Shown here: in pieces, positions 7,350 through 13,532 of the stretch
How the letters are laid out: each line of letters opens with the position of its first letter
Position numbering within the stretch: the first letter of the stretch is position 1
Origin: a virus
IMG/VR virus record: IMGVR_UViG_3300030060_003215
Span: 1,053 to 24,317 of that record
Reading direction: 5' to 3' (one strand)
DNA length: 23,265 bases
Position numbers and translations under genes: made by a program
Notes under the pieces: generated by a model
Told to the model about the DNA's origin: nothing
What the model saw: only the letters and a program-made list of their open reading frames with translations
Database searches by the model: none

Positions 7350-7495
7350 CTTTTTTTAGCTTCTTTTAAGAATCGGTGTATTGCCTCTCTAATTAAAAAA
7401 CCAACTGACATTCCAGAACGTGTCAGTTTTTTTAATTCATCATATTCTTGAGAATCGACACTTACGCTTATTCGTTTTAGCTTTTCTACTGTCAT
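7346..7495 (-). CDS. Ribbon-helix-helix transcriptional regulator (49 aa)
   Basis: The 49-residue product has the layout of Arc/CopG-type repressors: an N-terminal strand (KLKRISVSVD, 5-14), helix A (QEYDELKKLT) and a turn into helix B (SVGFLIREAIHRFLKEA). Such proteins dimerise, place the ribbon in the DNA major groove and bind tandem short sites. It is transcribed against the flanking small genes and away from the replication block. TGAATGGCAA sits directly upstream of its start and again 50 bp further on, so autoregulation is likely. Repression of the rightward genes is inferred. Confidence 0.75.
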   Translation of the reverse strand: MTVEKLKRISVSVDSQEYDELKKLTRSGMSVGFLIREAIHRFLKEAKKS

Positions 7496-7496
7496 A

Positions 7497-7557
7497 ATGA
7501 ATGGCAAACTTATACCATAATACTAGCACATGGATATTTTTCAACTATGAATGGCAA
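7497..7557. promoter_or_regulatory. Operator-like pair ATGAATGGCAA with promoter for the RHH gene
   Basis: ATGAATGGCAA occurs at 7497-7507 and again, identical and in the same orientation, at 7547-7557. Between them on the minus strand lies TGCTAGTATTA (7518-7528), an extended -10-like element facing the regulator gene. The two sites bracket the promoter, a common arrangement for autorepression. Confidence 0.55.
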
Positions 7558-7593
7558 CCAAAAGAAAAAGAAAAGAACCAAAAGAAAAAGAAA
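7556..7593. repeat. 20-bp-period direct repeat AACCAAAAGAAAAAGAAA
   Basis: The 18-mer AACCAAAAGAAAAAGAAA occurs at 7556-7573 and 7576-7593. It directly abuts the A/T-only tract downstream, an arrangement seen in iteron-type origins. Confidence 0.6.
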
Positions 7594-7680
7594 TATAATA
7601 TAAGTAAGTAAATTTATTATAAATATATAAATAATAATATATATATAAATATATATATTAATAAATAAGGAAAAATAATT
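7594..7680. other. A/T-only tract, candidate DNA unwinding element / origin
   Basis: About 87 bp are almost entirely A and T, with only a few G. Together with the direct repeats just upstream and the replisome-organiser-like gene at 7734, this looks like an origin of replication. It could also simply be an AT-rich control region; no initiator-binding site is proven. Confidence 0.4.
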
Positions 7681-7683
7681 TTC

Positions 7684-7712
7684 TTGACAGAATATAAACT
7701 CGATATTACACT
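7684..7712 (+). promoter_or_regulatory. Promoter of the replication and recombination block
   Basis: TTGACA (7684-7689) is a perfect -35 and is followed after 17 bp by TACACT (7707-7712). The start codon at 7734 lies about 20 bp downstream. ATATTACACTTA (7703-7714) overlapping the -10 recurs inverted at 10150-10161. Confidence 0.65.
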
Positions 7713-7733
7713 TACATACAAAGACATGAACTT

Positions 7734-8246
7734 ATGCCAAAAGAAAAACTTACATTGTATTTAGAGCCAGAACAAATTGAATGGCTTAATTCACAAACAG
7801 ATGAAGAAAAAAAAGTATCTACTGTTGTTAGAAACTTAATTAGAAAAGCTATGAAAGTTAAATCAAGAAAAAAAATTGTTTCAGTACCTATGGATATATA
7901 TGGATTTAGCACGATTACACCAGACTTAATACCTGATGATTTAAAAGATTGTGCTGATTTAATCGAAGAATGGTGGCCTATAAGAAAACAAAAAGGTGCA
8001 ATCAACTCCACAAAGGTCGCTAGACGCATCTTTGATAAACTCAGGTCATTTCCATCACAGGACAGGAAAAAAGCTCTTGAGAACGCAATTACGGCTGGCT
8101 GGAAGGACATTTATGAACTTAAGAAGGGTTACAAACCAGAAGAGCCAGAATTTAAACCAAAATATTTTAAGGCTAGTGAAAATGAAATGCCACCAACTCT
8201 TGCTGAACTTGGTAAGACAGCTAAAGATTATATGGGAGATAAATAA
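7734..8246 (+). CDS. RHH-domain protein with replisome-organiser-like C-terminus (170 aa)
   Basis: The N-terminus (about 3-45: EKLTLYLEPEQIEWLNSQ, then STVVRNLIRKAM) has ribbon-helix-helix character. The middle and C-terminus (about 82-125) contain WWPIRKQKGAINS, a 'FDKLRSFP' segment and ALENAITAGWKDIYEL. The last of these resembles the 'A..AI.nGW.gl' helix found at the end of many phage replication proteins that load the helicase. As first gene after the candidate origin, a role in replication initiation is plausible, with the RHH part binding the repeats and autoregulating. The combined architecture is unusual. The function is inferred. Confidence 0.6.
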   Translation: MPKEKLTLYLEPEQIEWLNSQTDEEKKVSTVVRNLIRKAMKVKSRKKIVSVPMDIYGFSTITPDLIPDDLKDCADLIEEWWPIRKQKGAINSTKVARRIFDKLRSFPSQDRKKALENAITAGWKDIYELKKGYKPEEPEFKPKYFKASENEMPPTLAELGKTAKDYMGDK

Positions 8247-8416
8247 TGAGACAAAATGAATGGACAGTTAAAGGTGTTATGGCTGAATACAATGCGGTAG
8301 GTAAACTATCAAGACGTAAGAAAGCGTTTATGAAAGAAGTATATTTAACTGCGGTAAAAGAAAAACAAATAGAATTTGACAGAGAGTTCTATAACTATTT
8401 AGGAGATATTCGATAA
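8246..8416 (+). CDS. Hypothetical helical protein (56 aa)
   Basis: A 56-residue basic helical frame starting MRQNEWTVKGVMAEYNAVGK, joined to both neighbours by TAATG overlaps. The overlaps at both ends and the replication context support translation. No function recognised. Confidence 0.55.
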   Translation: MRQNEWTVKGVMAEYNAVGKLSRRKKAFMKEVYLTAVKEKQIEFDREFYNYLGDIR

Positions 8417-8673
8417 TGGAAAAACTGTTTGATGCTTCAGTTCTAGCTTTACTTAGAGATGGTATTAAAAAAGGTTACTGGACTTTAGAAGATCTAGACA
8501 AGCCTCCCCCAGGGTGGACAGAATGTGTTAATAGCACCAGCGGTAACAAAGCATTTCCGCAGGGTTACCAAGGTGTTAAATACAAAAATCTTGCTAGGGT
8601 AGAAACACCCAAACCAAAACAGGAGAAAGTAGAACTTACTGATCCAAAAGACCTTCCAACTTCAGATTCTTAA
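8416..8673 (+). CDS. Hypothetical protein (85 aa)
   Basis: This 85-residue protein has a helix (DASVLALLRDGIKKGYWTLEDLD), a Pro-rich turn (KPPPGW) and a low-complexity Lys/Pro/Asp tail. I recall similar short proteins preceding RecB-like exonuclease genes in marine phages. Start overlaps the preceding stop; it ends 2 bp before the exonuclease gene. Possibly an accessory factor of that nuclease. Confidence 0.55.
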   Translation: MEKLFDASVLALLRDGIKKGYWTLEDLDKPPPGWTECVNSTSGNKAFPQGYQGVKYKNLARVETPKPKQEKVELTDPKDLPTSDS

Positions 8674-8675
8674 CA

Positions 8676-9368
8676 ATGAAAACCTTCCAACTATTAAAAC
8701 CACTTCCTATTAGAAGAGATGAGAACACACATAGATATGTAAATATCGAGACTAAGCAATGGATGTCCTACTCAACTACTGAAGTCTGTAGTGAGTTGAC
8801 AGAAGAAGATAAAGAAAATATCGAAAAATGGAGATCACAATGGCAGCCCAGAGGAGAAAAATGTCATGAGTGCCTTGCTGAACATATGTTAGGTAATGGC
8901 AAGATCGATCCCGATGAGTATGGTGCATGGGTTAAGCCTTTACTTCAACATGAACTGTTTACACATTTTGAACCAATGGCAGTTGAACATATGATGGCTA
9001 TCCCAGATAAATCAGTTGGAGGTCAACTTGATCTTCTTGGTCGAGATACTAAAACTAACCAAATAAGATTAATTGACTTGAAGACAAAGAGTAGTTGCAA
9101 TTACTTTATGCGAAAGAGAAAGAAAGATGGTTTGTTATATATCGAAGATCTTGATATGTACTGGAAAGAACCTTACTCAACTGATAAGCAACTTGGTTGC
9201 TACGTTGAGATGTTAAAACTAAACTACGATTTAAGACCAGATGTATGTAATACAATTTGGGCATTTGAAGGAAGATGTATTATGAACATTGATCAACCCA
9301 CAGAAAGATGCGAAGCTGCATGGCAGAAAGCATGGACAAAGTTTGAGTCAGAACAGGAATTATTTTGA
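8676..9368 (+). CDS. PD-(D/E)XK nuclease, RecB/Cas4-like exonuclease
   Basis: The 230-residue protein carries the core of the PD-(D/E)XK family. E104 (AVEHMM), D119 (GGQLDLLG), D134-L-K136 (LIDLKTK) and a QxxxY element at 172-176 match the RecB/Cas4 type of metal-dependent exonuclease. An early His in KCHECLAEH (about 63-69) fits the upstream His motif. In phages such enzymes resect dsDNA ends to make single strands for an annealing protein, and an ERF protein is encoded 800 bp downstream. The three Cys in the central region are not in the Cas4 iron-sulfur arrangement. The family call is firm, the substrate inferred. Confidence 0.85.
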   Translation: MKTFQLLKPLPIRRDENTHRYVNIETKQWMSYSTTEVCSELTEEDKENIEKWRSQWQPRGEKCHECLAEHMLGNGKIDPDEYGAWVKPLLQHELFTHFEPMAVEHMMAIPDKSVGGQLDLLGRDTKTNQIRLIDLKTKSSCNYFMRKRKKDGLLYIEDLDMYWKEPYSTDKQLGCYVEMLKLNYDLRPDVCNTIWAFEGRCIMNIDQPTERCEAAWQKAWTKFESEQELF

Positions 9369-9451
9369 TGAGAAGAAAAGAAAAAATAGAAGCTGCTCAA
9401 AAACGTATTAAAGAACTTGAAAAACTTATCAGTCATTGGAGTAAAAAATGA
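9368..9451 (+). CDS. Very small basic helical peptide (27 aa)
   Basis: A 27-residue Lys/Arg-rich frame (MRRKEKIEAAQKRIKELEKL) overlapping the exonuclease stop by one base and the next start by 4 bp. Coupling at both ends is the main support; it would form one amphipathic helix. Confidence 0.35.
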   Translation: MRRKEKIEAAQKRIKELEKLISHWSKK

Positions 9452-9654
9452 GATATATACTTGATGTCTCAGGTCGTGATTTGAAACTCATAAGAGCCTC
9501 TCTTGTTAATTTTCAAAGGTCATTACAGATGTCAGATCAAGCAGAGTTTGAAGAACTAACAGAAGAACTTGATATTCTTTTCTTTAAAATATCAATAATG
9601 AAAAAAGAACAGCTAAATAACAAAATTAAAAGAAAATGGGGTAGTAAAAAATGA
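9448..9654 (+). CDS. Hypothetical helical protein (68 aa)
   Basis: A 68-residue protein with a strand (MRYILDVSGRDLKLIRASL) and two long helices, ending in a basic tail (KIKRKWGSKK). Overlaps ATGA with both neighbours. No family recognised. Confidence 0.5.
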   Translation: MRYILDVSGRDLKLIRASLVNFQRSLQMSDQAEFEELTEELDILFFKISIMKKEQLNNKIKRKWGSKK

Positions 9655-9809
9655 ATCAATTTGAACAAGAAATAAAACGTAGAATAAAACACTATTACGA
9701 TCAATTAGCAGCATTGGAAAATGCATATTACAACCATGAAATAAAATCAAAAGAATATATTGTTGAGTATGAAAAGATTAAAGGTAAAATTCAGTTATTG
9801 AAAGGATGA
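9651..9809 (+). CDS. Hypothetical coiled-coil-like protein (52 aa)
   Basis: A 52-residue, fully helical frame beginning MNQFEQEIKRRIKHYYDQLA, likely a short helical hairpin. The ATGA overlaps with both flanking genes argue it is translated. Function unknown. Confidence 0.45.
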   Translation: MNQFEQEIKRRIKHYYDQLAALENAYYNHEIKSKEYIVEYEKIKGKIQLLKG

Positions 9810-10141
9810 CTAACCCACAAAAACGCAAAGGTGATAAGGCAGAACATGAAGCAGCAAGATTGCTTACAGATGTTACTGGTTTTAAATGTCAAAGAAATCT
9901 CAGCGCAGGAATACCTGGAGATGTCGGAGATATCTATGGCATACCTAATTGTGTAATACAAGTCTGCGACTGGCAAGATAAATCAAAAGCCTGTCTTGTA
10001 AAGCCTAGAGAAGTTGAAACACAAAGAGAAAATGCAGGTGTGGACTTCGTTGCTAGCATGGTTAGATTTAGAGGTGGTAATTGGAGAGTTGTGCTGACAC
10101 CAGAACAATTCAACACTTTATTGCAATCTGCCTTGCAGTAA
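9806..10141 (+). CDS. Holliday-junction-resolvase-like PDDEXK nuclease (111 aa)
   Basis: The 111-residue product starts RKGDKAEHEAARLL, the typical first helix of archaeal-Hjc-like phage resolvases, followed by PGDVGDIYG and CVIQVCDW, in the place of the D and (E/D)xK strands. The final catalytic strand reads QVCDW instead of the usual ExK, so the active site may be altered. It is placed between the exonuclease and ERF genes, fitting a role in resolving recombination intermediates. Family likely, activity uncertain. Confidence 0.7.
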   Translation: MTNPQKRKGDKAEHEAARLLTDVTGFKCQRNLSAGIPGDVGDIYGIPNCVIQVCDWQDKSKACLVKPREVETQRENAGVDFVASMVRFRGGNWRVVLTPEQFNTLLQSALQ

Positions 10142-10149
10142 ACATTATA

Positions 10150-10161
10150 TAAGTGTAATAT
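10150..10161. promoter_or_regulatory. TAAGTGTAATAT, inverted copy of the 7703-7714 site
   Basis: This 12-mer is the exact reverse complement of ATATTACACTTA overlapping the -10 element at 7703-7714. It lies in the 45-bp gap ahead of the ERF gene. Two copies at the starts of the two recombination segments suggest a shared operator. Confidence 0.45.
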
Positions 10162-10186
10162 AAAAAACAAGTAAACTATTTTACTA

Positions 10187-10885
10187 ATGACCACTAAACA
10201 GCCTTCGACACTAGTTGAAGCACTTAATGCTTTTCAGAAAGAGCATCATGCTGCTGGCAGAGATGGTACTAACCCTTTCTTCAAAAGCAAATACACCACA
10301 TTAGCTCAAGCCTTGTTAGCTGTTCAACCAGCTACAGAATTTGGGTTATGTCATACACAAATGAATGACTTTGTAATTACTCCAGAGGGAGAAGTTATCA
10401 CGATAGTCATTACAAAATTAATGCATACATCTGGAGATGAACCATTAATTAGTAAATATCCAGTTCCTAAGATTCCTGACAATGTCAAGAATGCACATCA
10501 AGAGGCTGGTTCAGCACAGACTTATGCTCGAAGATATAGTCTTCTTGCTGTTTATGGTTTAGCTGGAGATGATGATGATGGCAATTCATTAACGAAAACA
10601 CCACCACCAAAAGTTGGTGTAGGTAATACTCGTACTAAACCTAATGAAAAGCCAGAGCCTACATCTGTTTTGAAAGGATTACCTGATCCTATTTCTAAAG
10701 AAGCAAAACAATCTATTATGAATGCACTTAAGGAATTAAGTGAAATAGATCCAGATGCAATTAAGAAAATCTCAGAAGCATTTAAAAAAGAATTTAATGT
10801 TCCTAAATTAAGTGGTTTCATTACAGAAGCTAGACATGGCGAATTTCTAAGTCATGCTATATCAAAGGTAAATGGAACCACATGA
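10187..10885 (+). CDS. erf: ERF-family single-strand annealing protein
   Basis: The 232-residue protein matches the ERF superfamily of phage recombinases: an N-terminal TLVEALNAFQKE helix, NPFFKSKYTTLAQAL (29-43), and the diagnostic GSAQTYARRYSLLAVYGL (108-125), followed by an acidic linker (GDDDDG) and a variable C-terminus. ERF proteins anneal complementary single strands and promote circularisation or recombination of phage DNA, working with a 5'-3' exonuclease such as the one at 8676. The start has its own upstream control gap. The family assignment is strong. Confidence 0.9.
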   Translation: MTTKQPSTLVEALNAFQKEHHAAGRDGTNPFFKSKYTTLAQALLAVQPATEFGLCHTQMNDFVITPEGEVITIVITKLMHTSGDEPLISKYPVPKIPDNVKNAHQEAGSAQTYARRYSLLAVYGLAGDDDDGNSLTKTPPPKVGVGNTRTKPNEKPEPTSVLKGLPDPISKEAKQSIMNALKELSEIDPDAIKKISEAFKKEFNVPKLSGFITEARHGEFLSHAISKVNGTT

Positions 10886-11097
10886 CAACAGAAGAAGCTG
10901 AGTTTTCTGGTCGCCTAATCATGAAACAACTTGAGGAAAGACGAGCAGAACGCAAGAAAGATTGGAACAGAAACGTGTTTGGGGTGCGTACTAATGATGA
11001 TCTTGCTTCTAAACTTCGAGAGCATTGTAAGTCGAACAATCTCTCAACCAATCAATTTTTAAACTATTTATTAAAAGATTTTTTTAACTATGGCTGA
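10882..11097 (+). CDS. Small protein with C-terminal ribbon-helix-helix (71 aa)
   Basis: After a charged N-terminal helix (about 1-30), the C-terminal 40 residues (VFGVRTNDDLASKLREHC, then NLSTNQFLNYLLKDFF) follow the strand-helix-turn-helix pattern of Arc/CopG-type DNA-binding proteins. It overlaps the ERF stop by 4 bp and the following gene by 8 bp. It may regulate the recombination operon or bind DNA with the ERF protein. Confidence 0.6.
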   Translation: MTTEEAEFSGRLIMKQLEERRAERKKDWNRNVFGVRTNDDLASKLREHCKSNNLSTNQFLNYLLKDFFNYG

Positions 11098-11398
11098 TTT
11101 TAATTTCAATCCAGCATTACCATTACCTATTGCATTTAAAATTCAAGAAGGTCAATATGGTAATCAACTAAATTTATTTATTCCTACAGAATCAATAACA
11201 CATTTTATTGATCATTTGCAAAAATTAGTAGATACAAAAACTACAGGAGGTCAGGTTTATCTTGGAAAAGAAAAAGGTACACTTAAAACTGAGGGTATAT
11301 ATATCAACGCTAAAGCGAATGAAAATGAATACGGGATATATGGACAAATTAATCCACAGAAGATTAACACAGGATTAAATGAAGAATTACCTTTCTAA
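11090..11398 (+). CDS. Possible single-stranded-DNA-binding-like protein (102 aa)
   Basis: The 102-residue product is beta-rich with one central helix and ends in NEELPF. An acidic tip ending in PF is the hallmark of bacterial SSB C-termini, which bind partner proteins. Placed after ERF and nuclease genes, an SSB-like role fits. The core does not show an OB fold that I can recognise by eye, so this is a suggestion. Confidence 0.5.
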   Translation: MADFNFNPALPLPIAFKIQEGQYGNQLNLFIPTESITHFIDHLQKLVDTKTTGGQVYLGKEKGTLKTEGIYINAKANENEYGIYGQINPQKINTGLNEELPF

Positions 11399-11510
11399 TA
11401 CAAAAACTAAAAAATATTTAGTAAAAGATCCTTTACTAAATATACATTTTAAAATACAGGATGGTGTACGCTACTGGCTTACACCTCCTCCAGATTCATA
11501 TCAAAAATGA
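11379..11510 (+). CDS. Hypothetical protein (43 aa)
   Basis: A 43-residue frame starting MKNYLSNTKTKKYLVKDPLL and ending with RYWLTPPPDSYQK. It overlaps the preceding gene by 20 bp and the next by 4 bp. The otherwise empty gap and the ATGA overlap support it; no family recognised. Confidence 0.4.
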   Translation: MKNYLSNTKTKKYLVKDPLLNIHFKIQDGVRYWLTPPPDSYQK

Positions 11511-11794
11511 ACCCAGTTAGAAAATCTGTTTTAAAATTACGCAAACTTAAACAAATAAGACGTAAAGATTTAGAAAAAAATTTATTAGAAGTTCAACTAA
11601 AAGGACAAGATCACTATGTCTTTATCAAAGATAATGGTAAAGCTCAAGTAGTTTATTTGGAAGGTCAATGGGTTTCAGATCATATAAGAACTGCTGTTCT
11701 TAAATTTAATTATGAAGTTGATAAAACTGAAAAAATGTTAGTTAGAGACTTTGAAGATAAATATATTAACGAGTACGAAAAAACTTTGCAATAG
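11507..11794 (+). CDS. Hypothetical basic protein (95 aa)
   Basis: A 95-residue protein with a strongly basic N-terminus (VRKSVLKLRKLKQIRRKDLEK) followed by alternating strands (YVFIKDNGKAQVVYLEGQW) and a helical acidic tail. It could bind nucleic acid. It is the last gene of the recombination block and overlaps the convergent gene 11766-12041 by 29 bp at the 3' ends. Confidence 0.5.
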   Translation: MNPVRKSVLKLRKLKQIRRKDLEKNLLEVQLKGQDHYVFIKDNGKAQVVYLEGQWVSDHIRTAVLKFNYEVDKTEKMLVRDFEDKYINEYEKTLQ

Positions 11795-12041
11795 GATTTC
11801 TTGGTTTTTTTTCTCTTAATTCTTTTACAACAGCGTTAGCTTCTAATTCTATTAATCTACCCAACATAGAAACCATAAATATATCTTGATCAAATTTTTT
11901 TCTTATAAGATGTGTGCAATATCTTTTTATATTATCTAAGTCATCACTTTTCATAATTTCTCTACATTCCATCTCAACTTGTAATTCCATTTCTGGAGGT
12001 GCTGGTTCTATATCAATGTTGAGGAATTTAGTAATTTTCAT
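11766..12041 (-). CDS. Hypothetical protein of a recurrent marine-phage type (91 aa)
   Basis: The 91-residue helical protein starts MKITKFLNIDIEPAPPEMEL and contains CREIMKSDDLDNIKRYCTHLIR and a MLGRLIELEA helix. I remember similar proteins next to small membrane proteins in marine phages, without known function. The start overlaps the stop of the upstream gene (12038) by 4 bp, so the pair is coupled. Two cysteines are present. Confidence 0.7.
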   Translation of the reverse strand: MKITKFLNIDIEPAPPEMELQVEMECREIMKSDDLDNIKRYCTHLIRKKFDQDIFMVSMLGRLIELEANAVVKELREKKPRNPIAKFFRTR

Positions 12042-12223
12042 CTTATTGGAAAAAGTTGTTTTTCTAGCAAATCAACTGCTCTATCATCAAGACTATTCGA
12101 GGTCTGCTTGCAAATTGCTCGAAGTAAATCTACAATAAGTCTCTTAACAGCAGTAGTAGTCAAAAATGTAAGTAATATTGGTTTGAGAATCTTATACATA
12201 AAAAAATGTGTGTTACTTTCCAA
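12038..12223 (-). CDS. Small membrane-associated protein (61 aa)
   Basis: A 61-residue protein with an amphipathic or membrane-spanning N-terminal part (YKILKPILLTFLTTTAVKRLIVDLL, in parts) and a polar C-terminus (SNSLDDRAVDLLEKQLFP). A second ATG at codon 9 would give a shorter form. Similar 'TTTAVK..v.dLL' proteins occur in marine phages near lysis genes; a holin-like or accessory role is possible but unproven. Confidence 0.65.
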   Translation of the reverse strand: MESNTHFFMYKILKPILLTFLTTTAVKRLIVDLLRAICKQTSNSLDDRAVDLLEKQLFPIR

Positions 12224-12235
12224 ACATAGCTAAAA

Positions 12236-12246
12236 TGCTAGTATTA
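12236..12246 (+). promoter_or_regulatory. Extended -10-like element TGCTAGTATTA
   Basis: The 11-mer TGCTAGTATTA lies 20 bp ahead of the holin start and is identical to the element facing the RHH gene at 7518-7528 on the other strand. TGn followed by TAGTAT fits an extended -10, which can work without a good -35. Confidence 0.45.
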
Positions 12247-12265
12247 GACAAGAGTCTTAACTTTC

Positions 12266-12628
12266 ATGATTGAAGAGAAAAAAGGTATGATGGATAAGAT
12301 AAAAGAAAAGTTTGAAGATAAAGAAGAACAATTTGAGTACATCTCAGTCGCAGTCAGGCTTCTGGTAGTTTTTTGGAGCGGTCTTCTCGTTACGAGTAAC
12401 TACCTACCTAAGATTCCAGGTCTTACAACGGGAGAAAAGCAGGATATAACTTTTCCTGCTAGCTTGTTAGCAACCGCCCTTAGTTCCTTTGGGCTGGAGC
12501 AAGCTAAAAAAGGTAATAAGAAAGACGATAAGGTTGCCACAGAAAATGGTATGGTTCAAACTATAAGGGTAATAACACCTATTAAAATAGAAGGTGCTGA
12601 AGTAATCGACCCTAAACCTAAAAAATGA
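12266..12628 (+). CDS. Putative holin (120 aa)
   Basis: The 120-residue protein has a charged N-terminus, a membrane segment at about 28-46 (VRLLVVFWSGLLVTSNYL), a second weaker hydrophobic segment at about 59-76 (FPASLLATALSSFGL), and a charged C-terminal tail. This topology fits a two-span phage holin, which forms holes in the inner membrane to trigger lysis. No endolysin is visible in the window. It overlaps the next gene by 4 bp and heads a run with three secreted proteins. Confidence 0.65.
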   Translation: MIEEKKGMMDKIKEKFEDKEEQFEYISVAVRLLVVFWSGLLVTSNYLPKIPGLTTGEKQDITFPASLLATALSSFGLEQAKKGNKKDDKVATENGMVQTIRVITPIKIEGAEVIDPKPKK

Positions 12629-13110
12629 AAAAGCTACTTCCATTTTTATTTCTTGTATCTGCACCAGTTTATGCAGATATGAATCACAGTATTTCATCTA
12701 GCGTGAAATTTGAATCGCTTTCAGCAGCTAGTACGGCTGATAAAATTGGCTCCTCGTACAGCATAAGCGGTAATAATATTACAACTGTGGATTCAAACTC
12801 AGCATCTACATTGGGAGGTTTTGGATCTACGACTTCGGGTGTTCCATCAGTTACTTTTCCTTCTGCAACACAAGCCACAAGTGGTGAAGCATTTAGTTTT
12901 ACTCAATCATACACAGAAGGAGATGCTACACCTGGAAGTTCAATAACAGTTGGTACAGTTCCAAACTTTAGTGATATTACATCTACAAGTGCTGGAAGCG
13001 TAGGAACATCAGCAGTAGCAATAGATAATCATAATATTACAATGACACCAGGAACAGGAACAGGTATCGTAATTACAGGTCAGTTTGTCGTTGATCTCAC
13101 TATCGAATGA
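12625..13110 (+). CDS. Secreted beta-rich protein (161 aa)
   Basis: A clear signal peptide (MKKLLPFLFLVSAPVYA, cleavage after residue 17) is followed by a Ser/Thr/Gly-rich beta domain with no cysteine in the mature part. I recall a recurrent trio of such exported proteins behind a holin in marine phages, of unknown function; this is the first member. Cell-surface or periplasmic action during lysis is a guess. Overlaps both neighbours by 4 bp. Confidence 0.75.
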   Translation: MKKLLPFLFLVSAPVYADMNHSISSSVKFESLSAASTADKIGSSYSISGNNITTVDSNSASTLGGFGSTTSGVPSVTFPSATQATSGEAFSFTQSYTEGDATPGSSITVGTVPNFSDITSTSAGSVGTSAVAIDNHNITMTPGTGTGIVITGQFVVDLTIE

Positions 13111-13532
13111 GGAGGCTACTTTTACTTGGCTTTGTTGTATCTACTCCTTGTTACGCTGTACCAGTTATTCCAAATTTCACACAAGGTAGTTCTACCAGCC
13201 GAACAGAAACTTCCACAATTATTACAGAATCTATACGAACAACAGAGTATAATTCTGGATTCTTGTATTCAGTTACAGGATCAGGAATACAGCATGACGG
13301 ATCTTCTATATCTCCAACAGCTACCACAGTTAATGAAACTATAAACGGAACAACTCATACATGGCAGGGATTAGACCTAAATCAAAGACCAAACTGGACT
13401 CAAACAAATCAAGGAGATGCCTTTCAATTTACAGAAGTTTATCAGTCGCCTGGAATGGAATCCGTAACCGATATAACCCGAACCATAGAAAGCACAAGCG
13501 TAACAGATACCACAACTATCTTCTCGCAATAA
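13107..13532 (+). CDS. Secreted Ser/Thr-rich protein (141 aa)
   Basis: A signal peptide (MRRLLLLGFVVSTPCYA) precedes a Ser/Thr-rich beta domain containing FQFTEVYQSPGM and ending STSVTDTTTIFSQ, an ending I associate with the second member of the marine-phage secreted trio. Translation is coupled to the first member by ATGA. Its 3' end overlaps the next gene in another frame. Confidence 0.75.
   Translation: MRRLLLLGFVVSTPCYAVPVIPNFTQGSSTSRTETSTIITESIRTTEYNSGFLYSVTGSGIQHDGSSISPTATTVNETINGTTHTWQGLDLNQRPNWTQTNQGDAFQFTEVYQSPGMESVTDITRTIESTSVTDTTTIFSQ

Noticed and set aside
7712-8110. Minus-strand frame of 132 codons opposite the replication gene
   Set aside because: It runs antisense to a gene with recognisable RHH and replication-protein segments and has no coupling to neighbours on its strand.
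8676-9368. Cas4 adaptation nuclease connected with the RNA array
   Set aside because: The nuclease has the PD-(D/E)XK core but no iron-sulfur cysteine set and sits in a recombination operon far from the array; an exonuclease working with ERF explains it better.
10552-10821. Minus-strand frame of 89 codons opposite the ERF gene
   Set aside because: Antisense to the well-supported ERF protein, with no own regulatory signals.
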